64,000 nt of DNA from Shewanella sp. HN-41 (GTDB lineage: Bacteria > Pseudomonadota > Gammaproteobacteria > Enterobacterales > Shewanellaceae): the NCBI RefSeq assembly GCF_000217915.1, contig NZ_AFOZ01000014.1:248001-312000 (forward strand), read 5' to 3'. This document shows positions 17,532 to 27,893 of the stretch, one piece after another (the first letter of the stretch is position 1; every line of letters starts with the position of its first letter). Both the position numbers and the translations under genes were made by a program. A model generated the notes under the pieces. The model saw only the letters and a list, made by a program, of their open reading frames with translations. It did no database searches and was not told where the DNA came from.

Positions 17532-18647
17532 ATGCGTAGGTTTGGGTTCCTGCTTTTAACTCTGTTGCTTGTGGTGCTTAGTGGTTGCAAACCACCAGCC
17601 AGCAATGCGGAAAATGCATCAGGGGAACTTGGCAGCCCGCTATCATCTCACCCTCAAGTTATCGAATGGCGTCTTGCAACCTCTTGGCCTAAAAACTTCC
17701 CCGGTTTAGGTATGGCCCCCGAGCGCTTTGCCCGTCTTGTCGATGAGATGTCCAGTGGCCGCTTAAAGATCCAGGTATATGGCGCGGGTGAATTAATGCC
17801 CGCCTTTGCGGTGTTCGACGGCGTCAGCCAAGGCAAAATCCAAATGGCCCATGCAGCCTCCTATTATTGGAAGGGAAAAGCGCCCGCCTCACAGTTTTTT
17901 TCTTCGATCCCCTTTGGAATGACGGCCCAAGAAATGAATGGTTGGTTGCACTATGGTGGTGGCATGGCGCTGTGGGAGGAGGTGTATCGCCCCTTTGGCA
18001 TCATCCCAGTAGCGGGCGGTAATACGGGCATGCAAATGGGTGGCTGGTTTAATAAACCCATCAATACGATCGCCGATTTTAAAGGTTTGAAGATCCGTAT
18101 GCCGGGCTTAGGCGGTGAAGTGTTAAAACGAGCCGGTGCCGTCCCTGTTAATATGGCAGGGCGTGAACTCTATGGTGCGTTACAAACGGGGTCGATCGAT
18201 GCGGCCGAGTGGGTCGGACCATTGAACGACCTTGCCTTTGGTCTGCATAAAGTGGCTAAGTACTACTATTATCCCGGTTGGCATGAGCCAGGTTCTAATA
18301 TGGAGTTTTTAATTAACAAAGCCGCCTTCGAGGCGCTTCCCAAGGATTTGCAGTCCATTGTGAAGGCCGCGGCTAGGGCCATAAACCAAGATATGCTCGA
18401 TGAATATACGACCCGTAATGTGACCGCCCTTGAGATCTTAGTCAAAGATGAGGGGGTTGAGTTAAGGGAATTTCCCGTCGAAGTGCTGACAGAGCTTGAG
18501 CAGATTTTCTTGAAAGTGATTGAAGATCAAGCTAATCAAGATCCCTTAATGCGTAAAGTTTACGATGCTTACCATGTCTACGAACAAGGTGTACGTCAGT
18601 ATCATAAAATATCTGAGGATGCCTACAGCCAACAAAGGCAACAATAA
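17532..18647 (+). CDS. TRAP transporter substrate-binding lipoprotein, DctP family
   Basis: This is a 371-residue periplasmic solute-binding protein. A signal peptide ends at a lipobox (LVVLSGC, Cys19), so it is likely lipid-anchored. The mature domain has WRLATSWPKNFPGLG near 48, GAGELMPAFAVFDGVSQGKI near 82, GGWFNKPINTIADFKGLKIR near 170 with the conserved carboxylate-binding arginine, and ALQTGSIDAAEWVGPLNDLA near 215. These resemble the TakP/FcbT1-type branch binding 2-oxo or aromatic acids. No DctQ or DctM membrane genes lie next to it, so it must use a permease encoded elsewhere. Ligand assignment is inferred. Confidence 0.88.
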   Translation: MRRFGFLLLTLLLVVLSGCKPPASNAENASGELGSPLSSHPQVIEWRLATSWPKNFPGLGMAPERFARLVDEMSSGRLKIQVYGAGELMPAFAVFDGVSQGKIQMAHAASYYWKGKAPASQFFSSIPFGMTAQEMNGWLHYGGGMALWEEVYRPFGIIPVAGGNTGMQMGGWFNKPINTIADFKGLKIRMPGLGGEVLKRAGAVPVNMAGRELYGALQTGSIDAAEWVGPLNDLAFGLHKVAKYYYYPGWHEPGSNMEFLINKAAFEALPKDLQSIVKAAARAINQDMLDEYTTRNVTALEILVKDEGVELREFPVEVLTELEQIFLKVIEDQANQDPLMRKVYDAYHVYEQGVRQYHKISEDAYSQQRQQ

Positions 18648-18810
18648 CCACCAGTGTTGATATTAAATAGCCATATTAGCAGTGAATTTATATGAGATGA
18701 TTTCATCTTACCTTATCTTGTTATCGACCTAATTCATTTGGTGTTATGCTTGCAACCTATATAGACAATGACAGTGGCGTTGATGTCGCCCTGAGAATTT
18801 GGAGATCCCT

Positions 18811-19320
18811 ATGCCATTACTTGATAGCTTTACCGTTGACCATACTCGAATGAATGCACCTGCGGTCCGAGTCGCTAAGCATATGAGCACGCCAAAGGGC
18901 GATGCGATTACTGTATTTGATCTGCGTTTTTGTGCGCCGAATAAAGAGATCCTCAGCGAGCGTGGTATTCACACTCTGGAGCATTTATTCGCAGGCTTTA
19001 TGCGTGATCACTTAAATGGCAATGACGTTGAAATTATTGATATTTCACCCATGGGTTGTCGCACTGGTTTTTATATGAGTTTGATTGGTGAGCCGACAGA
19101 ACACCAAGTAGCCGATGCGTGGTTAGCTGCGATGGAAGACGTACTGAAAGTGGTTGAGCAGTCTGAAATCCCTGAGCTGAACGAATACCAGTGTGGCACC
19201 TATGAAATGCATTCATTAGAGCAGGCACAAGATATCGCCCGTAATATTATTGCGGCTGGCGTGAGTGTGAACCGTAATGATGATCTGAAACTAAGCGATG
19301 AGATCCTCGGTAAACTCTAA
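18811..19320 (+). CDS. luxS: S-ribosylhomocysteine lyase
   Basis: This is a 169-residue metalloenzyme that splits S-ribosylhomocysteine into homocysteine and the autoinducer-2 precursor DPD. Metal ligands are His54 and His58 in GIHTLEHLF and Cys128 in [11 protein letters not shown], with Glu57 and Cys83 (MGCRTGFY) as catalytic residues. A TTG twelve bases upstream is in frame, but GGAG six bases before the ATG at 18811 and the conserved [14 protein letters not shown] start fix the N-terminus. It is monocistronic with a terminator. It feeds homocysteine to the methionine cycle served also by metY. Confidence 0.97.
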   Translation: MPLLDSFTVDHTRMNAPAVRVAKHMSTPKGDAITVFDLRFCAPNKEILSERGIHTLEHLFAGFMRDHLNGNDVEIIDISPMGCRTGFYMSLIGEPTEHQVADAWLAAMEDVLKVVEQSEIPELNEYQCGTYEMHSLEQAQDIARNIIAAGVSVNRNDDLKLSDEILGKL

Positions 19321-19378
19321 GTTTTAGCAATCCTGAATATTGAAAGTTGCAACTGAGAGTTTTAGCCAAAGATAGAAG

Positions 19379-19403
19379 AAAGCGACAATGTCGCTTTTTT
19401 TTT
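19379..19403 (+). terminator. luxS terminator
   Basis: AAAGCGAC/GTCGCTTT stem with a 3-nt loop and nine T residues. Confidence 0.9.
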
Positions 19404-19476
19404 AGAATAAATTCAGTTATTTTACAACTTAATAACAAAAACACCGTACGCTAACAAACACTTTTGGGAGCTTGGT

Positions 19477-21528
19477 ATGTCTAGCCACTATTTTGCAGTA
19501 TCGCTTACCGCTGCTGCGGTTTCTCTTGTTTGTTCAAATGCTCTCTCTGCCAACCCTCTTTATTATCAGACCCTAGAACTCAGCGAACTCAATGATGGCT
19601 ATCACAGCAGTGATGATGTGATGACGCTCAGCCACTTGAATTCATTAACCCTACTGCCCGCCGATCACAGTGGTAATACGGCCAATGTTGATATGCGCTC
19701 GGCCAGTCAAGGTGTGGCTGTGATACAGGATAGGGTTTATTTCTCTCCGGCTCCCTATAGCGCACCACAGTTGCAGTTACTGCCACATGTTCTGCAGCAA
19801 CAAAGTGTTACCGTCACACCCCTCGCGGATATGGCTGTTGGAGGACAAGGTGCGTTTGGGGTGATTAATTACCAGAGTCTAGCCATTGCAGATCATGTTC
19901 AGAATGCCAGTCTAATGATTGAGGGAACGACTGACTCGGATATTAATGCGGGCATGAACTGGAGTATTAAGCAAAAAGAATATGGCATGCTTTTGGCGGC
20001 AAATTACAGCCAAAATCAAGGCGATGGATACTTTCTTAATGATAGTGATGCTGACAGGCGAACCACAGATATTCTCTTTAAAATGAATGCCTCTAGCCTG
20101 CTAGGCGCTCGAAACCCACAGGTGACAGAATTTACGTATCAATTTATCGATGATGATAGTTACCGCTCACAATTGGGATTGACCGAAGCCGACTGGCTTC
20201 ATGATCCTCTTATGCTTTATTCTGCGAGCGCTGAGGATGAGCACCAGGGACGGCACCATAAATACCAACTTTCACATCAAGTGACCCTAGGTAGTAGTAA
20301 AGTGGTTACTGACTTTTACTACCAATCCTATTCACAGCAATTAAATCAATTAAGCCAATTCAACGGTCAGGACATTGATATTCAGAACCTTGCAGCTATT
20401 GCCGCATTCGATCGACAGCCCACAGTCGATGGCGCAGAGCTCACAGCCCTAATGCAGGACAATGATTACAGCTCTTTTGGCATTCAAACCCAATCGATCA
20501 CTCAGTACGGTGAGCATCAAGTGATCTATAGTGCTCGCTATCATACCGATAAAGCCGAAATGCGTTTTGGTGAGCAACAGGAACAGTGGCTGGCAGATAG
20601 AAGCATTGCTGGCGGCATCTCTACGGATATCTTGGCTTACACCGATAATGCGACAGCCCTTACCTCTGCAATTGATTCATTGTTCAACTGGCAAGGATTG
20701 CAAATCAAGTTAGCACTCACTTATGAGCATGTGGATGTGAGCCGTGAAGTTAATTTAGATTATGCAGGGCTCGAGGTGGTGGACTTTTCCGATAGTGATT
20801 GGATGCCACAGTTAGGGGTTTTATACGATGCAGGAAATTGGCGCTTTAGCACCGATATACGTAGGGCCTGGAGTGCGGCAAGTGCGGGCAATAGTGAACA
20901 GGAGGCGCAGGTTTCGCTCCATTATCAAGTGAGTGCCCAATACGCCAGTGACGGTTTGAGCGCCGATATTAAAGCCTATGTTCAAGAGTTTGATAATCTG
21001 CATGTGGACTGTGATGCTTATTCAATGTGCTCAGATACGCGCTTGTTAACTCAAGAAAATGTTCCAGATGTGCTCACTTATGGTGTTGAATTCAGCCTAG
21101 GCTATCGCTGGGATCTCGGCCAAGTACAGTTACCCTTGGGGCTGAATTATCAATTTTTGAGTTCTGAATATCAAACCAACACTTGTACAGCAATTCAAGG
21201 GTGTGTCTCTGCGGGTGATAAATTGGCTTGGTTACCCGAGCAGCAACTGCAATTCAGCGCTGGGGTTAAATATGCCGAATATGGTCTTAATTTGAATGCC
21301 TTCTATCAATCTGAACGAGAGTTAACTCAGTTTGGTTCTGAACTGCAAACGGTTTCGAGTCAATGGCGGGTCGATTTAGCGGCCAATTATCGTTTTGACC
21401 GTCATCATGAACTTTATTTTCGCATCGAAAACCTCTTAGATGAATCACTGGTCACAACAGCATCAAATAGTGGAATTCGATCTGAAAATGGACGGATCAG
21501 CTATTTAGGTTACCAATGGCGCTTCTAA
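19477..21528 (+). CDS. FecA-like TonB-dependent receptor with reduced plug
   Basis: This is a 683-residue outer-membrane beta-barrel. A signal peptide (SLTAAAVSLVCSNALSANP) is cut near residue 25. Residues about 50-135 look like a plug of the FecA type in shortened form: VAVIQDRVYFSPAPYSAPQL and GGQGAFGVINYQS match the usual DGVPLSxAPYGQPQL and GPQNVGGVVNFVTR. No TonB box of the usual ETITV type is visible. Alternating aromatic beta-strands continue to a terminal Phe (YLGYQWRF), as expected of a barrel, with ENLLDESL near the end. Its loss of standard plug motifs suggests a specialised or deteriorating receptor. Ligand unknown. Confidence 0.72.
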   Translation: MSSHYFAVSLTAAAVSLVCSNALSANPLYYQTLELSELNDGYHSSDDVMTLSHLNSLTLLPADHSGNTANVDMRSASQGVAVIQDRVYFSPAPYSAPQLQLLPHVLQQQSVTVTPLADMAVGGQGAFGVINYQSLAIADHVQNASLMIEGTTDSDINAGMNWSIKQKEYGMLLAANYSQNQGDGYFLNDSDADRRTTDILFKMNASSLLGARNPQVTEFTYQFIDDDSYRSQLGLTEADWLHDPLMLYSASAEDEHQGRHHKYQLSHQVTLGSSKVVTDFYYQSYSQQLNQLSQFNGQDIDIQNLAAIAAFDRQPTVDGAELTALMQDNDYSSFGIQTQSITQYGEHQVIYSARYHTDKAEMRFGEQQEQWLADRSIAGGISTDILAYTDNATALTSAIDSLFNWQGLQIKLALTYEHVDVSREVNLDYAGLEVVDFSDSDWMPQLGVLYDAGNWRFSTDIRRAWSAASAGNSEQEAQVSLHYQVSAQYASDGLSADIKAYVQEFDNLHVDCDAYSMCSDTRLLTQENVPDVLTYGVEFSLGYRWDLGQVQLPLGLNYQFLSSEYQTNTCTAIQGCVSAGDKLAWLPEQQLQFSAGVKYAEYGLNLNAFYQSERELTQFGSELQTVSSQWRVDLAANYRFDRHHELYFRIENLLDESLVTTASNSGIRSENGRISYLGYQWRF

Positions 21529-21931
21529 GCTTAGATGAAATCTTGTTTGAATTTTATTCGGTGGAAGGTAAGAACAATACCATCGGGGAGTTTTATGGTC
21601 ACCCTCTACTTTTTGCTAAATTAAATCTTTAGAAATTAATGTTATAGTATTTGCTGACCGTAATATTTTCTCTTTCTGATCCGTCACTAGGTCGGAAGGT
21701 GGACGCCGTAGCGCATGATTCTTTTAAATCCGTATTTTAGGTTTGAAAACACCTATAATTTTCGTGGCGATGCCAAGTCAATTGGGGTAAAATGCGCGCG
21801 ACCAGCGTGATTGCGATCGCATTTCTGTGATAAATCTGCGCTAGCTCAATGCAGTAGGTTTTGTTTAAAACCTCAGTATTTAGCAGGAACGCGGCGCATT
21901 GTCTTTCCTTCAAAACGTAGTGCTTGTGGAT
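21529..21931. other. Intergenic region upstream of nqr
   Basis: This 403-bp spacer should hold the nqr promoter and leader. TATAAT at 21754-21759 and TATAGT at 21643-21648 are -10 candidates, but neither has a good -35. AGGTTTT/AAAACCT (21856-21873) is a small hairpin in the presumed leader. I see no gene. Confidence 0.5.
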
Positions 21932-23266
21932 ATGATTACAATTAAGAAAGGATTGGAACTGCCTATAGCAGGCGGACCAGAGCAAGTTATCCATAATGGC
22001 CCAGCCATTAAACATGTAGCTACTTTGGGTGAAGAGTATATTGGCTTACGTCCTACGATGAAGATCAAAGTGGGCGATAAAGTACAAAAAGGTCAGGTTC
22101 TTTTTGAAGATAAGAAGAATTTAGGCGTTAAATATACGGCTTTAGCCAGTGGTACTATATTAGACATTAACCGGGGCGCCCAGCGTGTGCTGCAGTCTGT
22201 CGTTATTCAAGTGGAAGGCAACGAAAGCGTTGCCTTTGCTAAGTATGACGCCACTGCACTCGATACGCTCGACTCGCAACTGGTCCGTGACAATCTGATC
22301 GAATCAGGTTTATGGACTGCATTGCGTACTCGTCCTTTCAGCAAAGTTCCTGCTGTAGACTCTTCTGCCGCTGGTATTTTTGTAACCGCGATTGATACTC
22401 AACCCCATGCTGCCGATCCCGTCGTTGTGATCCGTGAGCATAAAGAAGATTTTGCTAATGGTCTTAAAGTCTTAGCAAGACTCACTGAAGGTAAAGTTTA
22501 CCTTTGTAAAGCGCCTGGCGCCGATATCCCTGCCGCAAACGCCCAAGTTGAAGAATTTGCTGGTGTTCACCCTGCGGGTCTTGTTGGTACTCATATTCAT
22601 TTCCTACTTCCTGCTTCTGCAAAACGCACTGTTTGGCATATCGGTTACCAAGATGTAATAGCCATTGGTCAGCTATTTACGACGGGTGAACTGAATTCTG
22701 AACGTGTGATTGCGATTGCGGGTCCTAAAGCGGCTAAACCAAGACTGGTTCGTACAGTGTTGGGTGCAAGCATGGCAGAATTGACTGCTGGCGAAGCCTT
22801 AGATGGTAATGTTCGTTTGATTTCAGGTTCTGTTCTGAACGGTCGTACCGCTATTGGCCCACAAGGGTATTTAGGTCGTTACCATGTTCAAGTGAGTTTG
22901 TTAGAAGAAGGTACTGAGAAAGAATTTTTAGGCTGGGTATTACCAGGCTCAAATAAATATTCAATTACTCGTGCATTCTTAGGACATCTTGCTCCTTCTC
23001 GTCTGTTCAGTATGACGACCAGTACAGGTGGTTCAGACCGCGCTATGGTGCCAATTGGTAACTATGAGCGTGTTATGCCCCTGGACATTCTTCCTACTAT
23101 GTTGTTGCGTGACCTGATTTCAGGTGACTTTGATGGTGCTGCTACCTTGGGCGCATTAGAGTTAGATGAAGAAGATCTCGCACTGTGTACGTTCGTATGC
23201 CCAGGCAAGTATGACTACGGTTCATATCTGCGTGACTGTTTAGATACGATCGAGAGGGAAGGCTAA
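21932..23266 (+). CDS. nqrA: Na+-translocating NADH:quinone reductase subunit A
   Basis: This is a 444-residue peripheral subunit of the Na+-pumping NADH:quinone oxidoreductase, implicated in quinone binding. The start [18 protein letters not shown] is conserved; an upstream TTG is less likely. Further features are [20 protein letters not shown] near 45, a barrel-sandwich-like segment, and [20 protein letters not shown] at the C-terminus. Its TAA overlaps the nqrB ATG by one base (TAATG), indicating translational coupling. First gene of nqrABCDEF-apbE-nqrM. Confidence 0.97.
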   Translation: MITIKKGLELPIAGGPEQVIHNGPAIKHVATLGEEYIGLRPTMKIKVGDKVQKGQVLFEDKKNLGVKYTALASGTILDINRGAQRVLQSVVIQVEGNESVAFAKYDATALDTLDSQLVRDNLIESGLWTALRTRPFSKVPAVDSSAAGIFVTAIDTQPHAADPVVVIREHKEDFANGLKVLARLTEGKVYLCKAPGADIPAANAQVEEFAGVHPAGLVGTHIHFLLPASAKRTVWHIGYQDVIAIGQLFTTGELNSERVIAIAGPKAAKPRLVRTVLGASMAELTAGEALDGNVRLISGSVLNGRTAIGPQGYLGRYHVQVSLLEEGTEKEFLGWVLPGSNKYSITRAFLGHLAPSRLFSMTTSTGGSDRAMVPIGNYERVMPLDILPTMLLRDLISGDFDGAATLGALELDEEDLALCTFVCPGKYDYGSYLRDCLDTIEREG

Positions 23267-24465
23267 TGAGCTTGAAAGATTTTTTCGAACGTATTGAACC
23301 CGACTTTGAAAAAGGCGGAAAATACGAAAAGTTTTATGCCCTATTTGAAGCGGCATACACGATTTTTTATACCCCAGGTAAAGTGAACAAGGGTAAAACC
23401 CACGTTCGCGATAACCTCGACCTAAAACGTATGATGATTACGGTTTGGGCCTGTGCTTTCCCAGCGATGTTCGTGGGTATGTACAACGTAGGTTTACAAG
23501 CTCAATTAGCGCTCGTGGCTGGTTTTGCTACCCCTGACGTATGGCAAGTAAGCTTGTTTAGCATGTTCGGTACTGAACTGACTGCTAATTCTGGCTGGCC
23601 TGCGCTGATGTGGTATGGCGCCTGTTTCTTCCTACCTATCTACGCGGTGACTTTTGCCATTGGTGGTATTTGGGAAGTGCTGTTTGCCTCTGTTCGCGGT
23701 CATGAAGTCAACGAAGGTTTCTTCGTTACCTCAATCCTCTTTGCCTTAACACTCCCTGCAACGATTCCATTATGGATGGTTGCCTTAGGTATCACCTTCG
23801 GTGTGGTTGTGGCAAAAGAAGTGTTTGGTGGTACTGGGCGTAACTTCTTAAACCCAGCGCTAGCGGGTCGTGCCTTCCTGTTCTTCGCTTATCCGCTGAA
23901 CATGTCGGGTGATACCTCATGGGTTGTCGCTGACGGCTACTCAGGTGCAACTGCACTGAGTCAAGCAGCGTCTGGCACCCTAGATTACGCCATTAACCAA
24001 AACTGGTGGGATGCGTTCTTCGGTTTCATTCCTGGTTCTGTCGGTGAAGTGTCTACATTAGCGATTCTGTTAGGTGGTTTGGTCATCATCTATACCCGTA
24101 TTGCTTCATGGCGCATCGTTGGCGGCGTGATGGTGGGTATGATTGCGATCTCGACACTGCTTAATGTTATAGGTAGTGACACTAACCCAATGTTTGCAAT
24201 GCCTTGGTACTGGCACTTAGTGTTAGGTGGTTTTGCGTTTGGCATGATGTTTATGGCGACAGACCCTGTGTCGGCGTCATTCACTAACCAAGCTAAATGG
24301 GCATACGGTATCTTGATCGGTGCAATGGCTGTGTTTATCCGCGTGATTAACCCTGCATTCCCAGAAGGCATGATGTTAGCAATTCTGTTTGCTAACCTGT
24401 TCGCGCCATTGTTCGACCACTTTGTGGTTCAGGCAAATATCAAGCGGAGGATTGCCCGTGGCTAG
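23266..24465 (+). CDS. nqrB: Na+-translocating NADH:quinone reductase subunit B
   Basis: This is a 399-residue membrane subunit with about ten helices. It carries covalently bound FMN and riboflavin and forms part of the Na+ channel. The flavinylation motif is [10 protein letters not shown] (near residue 225-235), with threonine as the FMN attachment site by Apb[21 protein letters not shown] near 185 is the RnfD/NqrB signature. It overlaps nqrA by one base and nqrC by eight. Confidence 0.97.
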   Translation: MSLKDFFERIEPDFEKGGKYEKFYALFEAAYTIFYTPGKVNKGKTHVRDNLDLKRMMITVWACAFPAMFVGMYNVGLQAQLALVAGFATPDVWQVSLFSMFGTELTANSGWPALMWYGACFFLPIYAVTFAIGGIWEVLFASVRGHEVNEGFFVTSILFALTLPATIPLWMVALGITFGVVVAKEVFGGTGRNFLNPALAGRAFLFFAYPLNMSGDTSWVVADGYSGATALSQAASGTLDYAINQNWWDAFFGFIPGSVGEVSTLAILLGGLVIIYTRIASWRIVGGVMVGMIAISTLLNVIGSDTNPMFAMPWYWHLVLGGFAFGMMFMATDPVSASFTNQAKWAYGILIGAMAVFIRVINPAFPEGMMLAILFANLFAPLFDHFVVQANIKRRIARG

Positions 24466-25246
24466 TAATAAAGATTCGTTCGGCAGAACGTTATTTATCG
24501 TCGTTGGCTTATGTCTAATTTGTGCGATATTTGTGTCTACTGCAGCAGTGTTACTGCGCCCAACTCAAGCGGAAAATAAACTGCTTGATAAGCAAAAGTA
24601 CATTCTGGAGGCCGCAGGTCTTATCGATACTAAAGCGGGCAAAGTGACCAAAGCGCAAATTTTGGAAACTTACGGCAAACACATCGAAGCTAAACTGGTT
24701 AACTTGAAAACCGGTGATTGGGTTGATGGTGTGAATGCTGACACATTCGATCAACGCAAAGCGTCCCGTGATGTGAAGACTTCATTTGTGCCAGAAAACG
24801 ACATCGCTTCGGTGAAGCGTGTTGCAGAGGATGCTGTGGTTTATTTGGTTCGTGATGAGCAAGGTAAATTGACCAGCGTGATCCTGCCCGTTCACGGTTA
24901 TGGCCTGTGGTCGACTATGTATGCCTTCCTCGCTTTGGATGCCGACTTAAACACAGTGCAAAGCTTAGTTTACTACGAGCAAGGTGAAACCCCTGGCTTA
25001 GGTGGCGAAGTTCAAAATGCCCAGTGGAAAGCAAAGTGGCATGGCAAAAAGTTATTTGATGAGCAAGGTAACATTGCCATCAGCGTAACTAAAAACCCTG
25101 CAGTGGCCAGCTCTGAGTACGGTGTAGACGCATTATCTGGCGCGACACTGACCAGTAATGGTGTGCAACATTCACTGACATTCTGGTTAGGTAAAGAAGG
25201 TTTTGCGAGTTTCATTGAAAAAGCACGCAATGGAGGTCTCAGCTAA
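24458..25246 (+). CDS. nqrC: Na+-translocating NADH:quinone reductase subunit C
   Basis: This is a 262-residue subunit with one N-terminal membrane helix (about 10-33) and a periplasmic FMN-binding domain. The covalent FMN site is the threonine in [13 protein letters not shown] (near residue 225). The start is GTG at 24458, eight bases inside nqrB, with GCGGAGG seven bases upstream. The longer frame from 24389 has no ribosome-binding site. Its stop overlaps nqrD by one base. Confidence 0.96.
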   Translation: MASNKDSFGRTLFIVVGLCLICAIFVSTAAVLLRPTQAENKLLDKQKYILEAAGLIDTKAGKVTKAQILETYGKHIEAKLVNLKTGDWVDGVNADTFDQRKASRDVKTSFVPENDIASVKRVAEDAVVYLVRDEQGKLTSVILPVHGYGLWSTMYAFLALDADLNTVQSLVYYEQGETPGLGGEVQNAQWKAKWHGKKLFDEQGNIAISVTKNPAVASSEYGVDALSGATLTSNGVQHSLTFWLGKEGFASFIEKARNGGLS

Positions 25247-25878
25247 TGTCTGACGCTAAAGAACTGAAACAGGTTCTGACAGGACCTATAGTCAACAACA
25301 ACCCGATTGCATTACAAGTTCTTGGTGTATGTAGTGCGTTAGCGGTAACGAGTAAGCTCGAAACTGCCTTGGTAATGGCGTTGGCATTAACTGCGGTAAC
25401 TGCGTTTTCGAACCTGTTTATCTCAATGATCCGTAATCATATTCCTAGCAGTGTGCGTATTATCGTACAGATGACCATTATCGCCTCTTTGGTAATCGTG
25501 GTTGACCAATTGCTGCAGGCTTATGCTTATCAGATTTCTAAGCAATTGTCGGTATTCGTCGGCCTGATTATTACGAACTGTATCGTAATGGGACGCGCCG
25601 AAGCCTACGCGATGAAAACACCGCCTATGATGAGCTTTATGGATGGTATCGGTAACGGTTTAGGTTACGGTGCAATTCTGTTAGCCGTTGGCTTCGTACG
25701 TGAACTGTTTGGTAACGGTTCTCTGTTCGGTGTTGAAATCCTGCACAAGATCTCTGATGGTGGCTGGTATCAACCAAACGGTCTGCTACTACTGCCTCCA
25801 AGTGCGTTCTTCCTGATCGGTGTGCTGATTTGGATTATTCGTACCTATAAGCCAGAGCAAGTTGAAGCAAAAGGGTAA
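25246..25878 (+). CDS. nqrD: Na+-translocating NADH:quinone reductase subunit D
   Basis: This is a 210-residue integral membrane subunit with six helices, homologous to RnfE. NqrD and NqrE together coordinate an intramembrane [2Fe-2S] cluster. The conserved cysteine regions are [20 protein letters not shown] near residue 28 and [20 protein letters not shown] near 108. The ATG overlaps the nqrC stop (TAATG). Confidence 0.97.
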   Translation: MSDAKELKQVLTGPIVNNNPIALQVLGVCSALAVTSKLETALVMALALTAVTAFSNLFISMIRNHIPSSVRIIVQMTIIASLVIVVDQLLQAYAYQISKQLSVFVGLIITNCIVMGRAEAYAMKTPPMMSFMDGIGNGLGYGAILLAVGFVRELFGNGSLFGVEILHKISDGGWYQPNGLLLLPPSAFFLIGVLIWIIRTYKPEQVEAKG

Positions 25879-25883
25879 GTGCG

Positions 25884-26492
25884 ATGGAACATTATATTAG
25901 CCTGTTAATTCGCTCTGTTTTCATTGAAAACATGGCACTGGCCTTCTTCCTTGGTATGTGTACTTTCTTGGCTGTGTCTAAGAAAGTGACCACCGCCATG
26001 GGCCTAGGGATTGCGGTAGTTGTAGTGTTGACTATCTCTGTTCCTGCTAACCAAGTTATCTATCAAGGGCTGCTCGCCCCTGGTGCTCTCGCTTGGGCTG
26101 GCGCACCTGAAGCCGATTTAAGCTTCTTGAAATTCATTACCTTTATCGGTGTGATTGCAGCTTTAGTTCAAATTCTGGAAATGGCTCTGGACAAGTACTT
26201 TCCACCTTTGTACAACGCCTTAGGTATCTTCTTACCTTTGATCACTGTGAACTGCGCTATTTTCGGTGCGGTATCATTCATGGTTGAGCGTGACTACAAG
26301 CTAGGTGAGAGTGTGGTGTTTGGTTTCGGCTCTGGAGTAGGTTGGGCATTAGCTATCGTATTGATGGCCGGTATCCGTGAGAAGCTGAAGTATGCCGACG
26401 TGCCTAACGGCCTGCGTGGTTTAGGTATTACCTTTATTACCGCTGGTTTAATGGCCTTAGGTTTCATGTCGTTTTCTGGTGTGTCTCTATAA
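25884..26492 (+). CDS. nqrE: Na+-translocating NADH:quinone reductase subunit E
   Basis: This is a 202-residue integral membrane subunit with six helices, homologous to RnfA and inverted relative to NqrD. Conserved cysteine segments are [17 protein letters not shown] near residue 20 and [20 protein letters not shown] near 112, the partners for the shared iron-sulfur cluster. It begins five bases after nqrD. Confidence 0.97.
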   Translation: MEHYISLLIRSVFIENMALAFFLGMCTFLAVSKKVTTAMGLGIAVVVVLTISVPANQVIYQGLLAPGALAWAGAPEADLSFLKFITFIGVIAALVQILEMALDKYFPPLYNALGIFLPLITVNCAIFGAVSFMVERDYKLGESVVFGFGSGVGWALAIVLMAGIREKLKYADVPNGLRGLGITFITAGLMALGFMSFSGVSL

Positions 26493-26538
26493 GCGACACC
26501 AAACGGCTTCTTGAATTGGACCTTCTAAGGATAAGTTA

Positions 26539-27795
26539 ATGGATATTCTTGGTATTTTTAAATCTACTCCGCTCGAGGTTTACCTCGGTGTGAGTATGTT
26601 TACTGCTATCGTCCTCATCTTAGTATTAGTGATTTTATTCGCTAAATCTAAACTTGTGGCGAGTGGTGACATCACGATCGGCATCAATGACGATCCTGAA
26701 AAAGCGATTAAAACCGGTGCGGGTGGTAAGTTGTTAGGCGTTTTGGCTAACAGCGGTATCTTCGTATCGAGTGCGTGTGGTGGTGGTGGCTCATGTGGCC
26801 AATGCCGTGTGGTTGTGAAGTCGGGTGGTGGTGATATTCTGCCAACTGAACTTGACCACATTAGTAAAGGTGATGCCCGTAAAGGTTGTCGTCTATCTTG
26901 TCAGGTTAACGTTAAGAACGATATGGAAATCGAGCTTGACGAAGAAATCTTCGGTATCAAAAAATGGGAATGTACTGTTATCTCTAACGATAACAAGGCG
27001 ACCTTTATTAAAGAACTGAAGCTACAAATTCCTGATGGCGAATCAGTTCCATTCCGTGCTGGTGGTTATATCCAAATTGAAGCACCCGCTCACCATGTTA
27101 AATATGCAGATTTCGATGTACCTGCAAAATACCGTGGCGACTGGGAACACTTTGGTTTCTTTAATCTTGAATCTAAGGTTGATGAAGAAACGATTCGTGC
27201 ATATTCAATGGCTAACTACCCCGAAGAGTTTGGCATCATTATGCTGAACGTGCGTATCGCTACGCCTCCACCACGTAACCTGACACTGCCTTGCGGTAAG
27301 ATGTCATCTTACATTTGGAGCTTAAAAGCGGGTGATAAAGTGACGATTTCTGGTCCATTCGGGGAGTTCTTCGCGAAGGATACCGATGCAGAAATGGTCT
27401 TTATCGGCGGTGGTGCGGGTATGGCGCCAATGCGTTCGCACATTTTCGACCAACTCAAGCGTCTTAAGTCTAAGCGTAAGATGAGTTTCTGGTACGGTGC
27501 GCGTTCTAAGCGTGAAATGTTCTACGTGGAAGACTTTGACGGCCTAGCGGCTGAGAATGAAAACTTCGTATGGCATGTGGCGCTGTCAGATCCTCAACCA
27601 GAGGATAACTGGGATGGTTACACAGGTTTCATCCATAACGTATTGTATGAAAACTATTTGAAGGACCACGAAGCCCCAGAAGATTGTGAGTTCTACATGT
27701 GTGGACCTCCAATGATGAACGCTGCCGTAATTGGTATGTTGAAAAATCTTGGTGTCGAAGACGAAAATATCCTGTTGGATGACTTCGGCGGCTAA
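26539..27795 (+). CDS. nqrF: Na+-translocating NADH:quinone reductase subunit F
   Basis: This is a 418-residue NADH-oxidising entry subunit. One N-terminal helix (about 15-37) anchors it. A plant-type [2Fe-2S] domain follows, with cysteines in [16 protein letters not shown] (about 78-93) and GCRLSC near 120. The FAD-binding motif [11 protein letters not shown] lies near 220 and the NADH-binding [13 protein letters not shown] near 295. The C-terminus NILLDDFGG is typical. It lies 46 bp after nqrE, and TTCTAAGGAT precedes the ATG. Confidence 0.97.
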   Translation: MDILGIFKSTPLEVYLGVSMFTAIVLILVLVILFAKSKLVASGDITIGINDDPEKAIKTGAGGKLLGVLANSGIFVSSACGGGGSCGQCRVVVKSGGGDILPTELDHISKGDARKGCRLSCQVNVKNDMEIELDEEIFGIKKWECTVISNDNKATFIKELKLQIPDGESVPFRAGGYIQIEAPAHHVKYADFDVPAKYRGDWEHFGFFNLESKVDEETIRAYSMANYPEEFGIIMLNVRIATPPPRNLTLPCGKMSSYIWSLKAGDKVTISGPFGEFFAKDTDAEMVFIGGGAGMAPMRSHIFDQLKRLKSKRKMSFWYGARSKREMFYVEDFDGLAAENENFVWHVALSDPQPEDNWDGYTGFIHNVLYENYLKDHEAPEDCEFYMCGPPMMNAAVIGMLKNLGVEDENILLDDFGG

Positions 27796-27816
27796 TGTTC
27801 ATTAGCCTGAGATGAA

Positions 27817-27858
27817 AAAAGTTGCAGATGTTAGGGAAACCTTTTATCTGCAACTTTT
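27817..27858 (+). terminator. Hairpin between nqrF and apbE
   Basis: AAAAGTTGCAGAT and ATCTGCAACTTTT form a perfect 13-bp stem around a 16-nt loop, 22 bases after the nqrF stop. The following sequence (GCATTT) lacks a U-run beyond the stem, so it is probably a partial terminator that sets apbE-nqrM expression below nqrA-F, or an mRNA-processing site. Confidence 0.55.
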
Positions 27859-27893
27859 GCATTTAAGGGCCCAAATAAGAGTAGTAGGTCACT

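Noticed and set aside
21643..21759. Candidate -10 boxes upstream of nqrA
   Set aside because: TATAGT and TATAAT both lack a fitting -35, so no promoter feature is asserted beyond a mention.
23266..26492. Alternative reading of nqrBCDE as an Rnf complex
   Set aside because: Presence of nqrA, nqrF with FAD and 2Fe-2S domains, and nqrM, and absence of rnfB and rnfC, identify Nqr.
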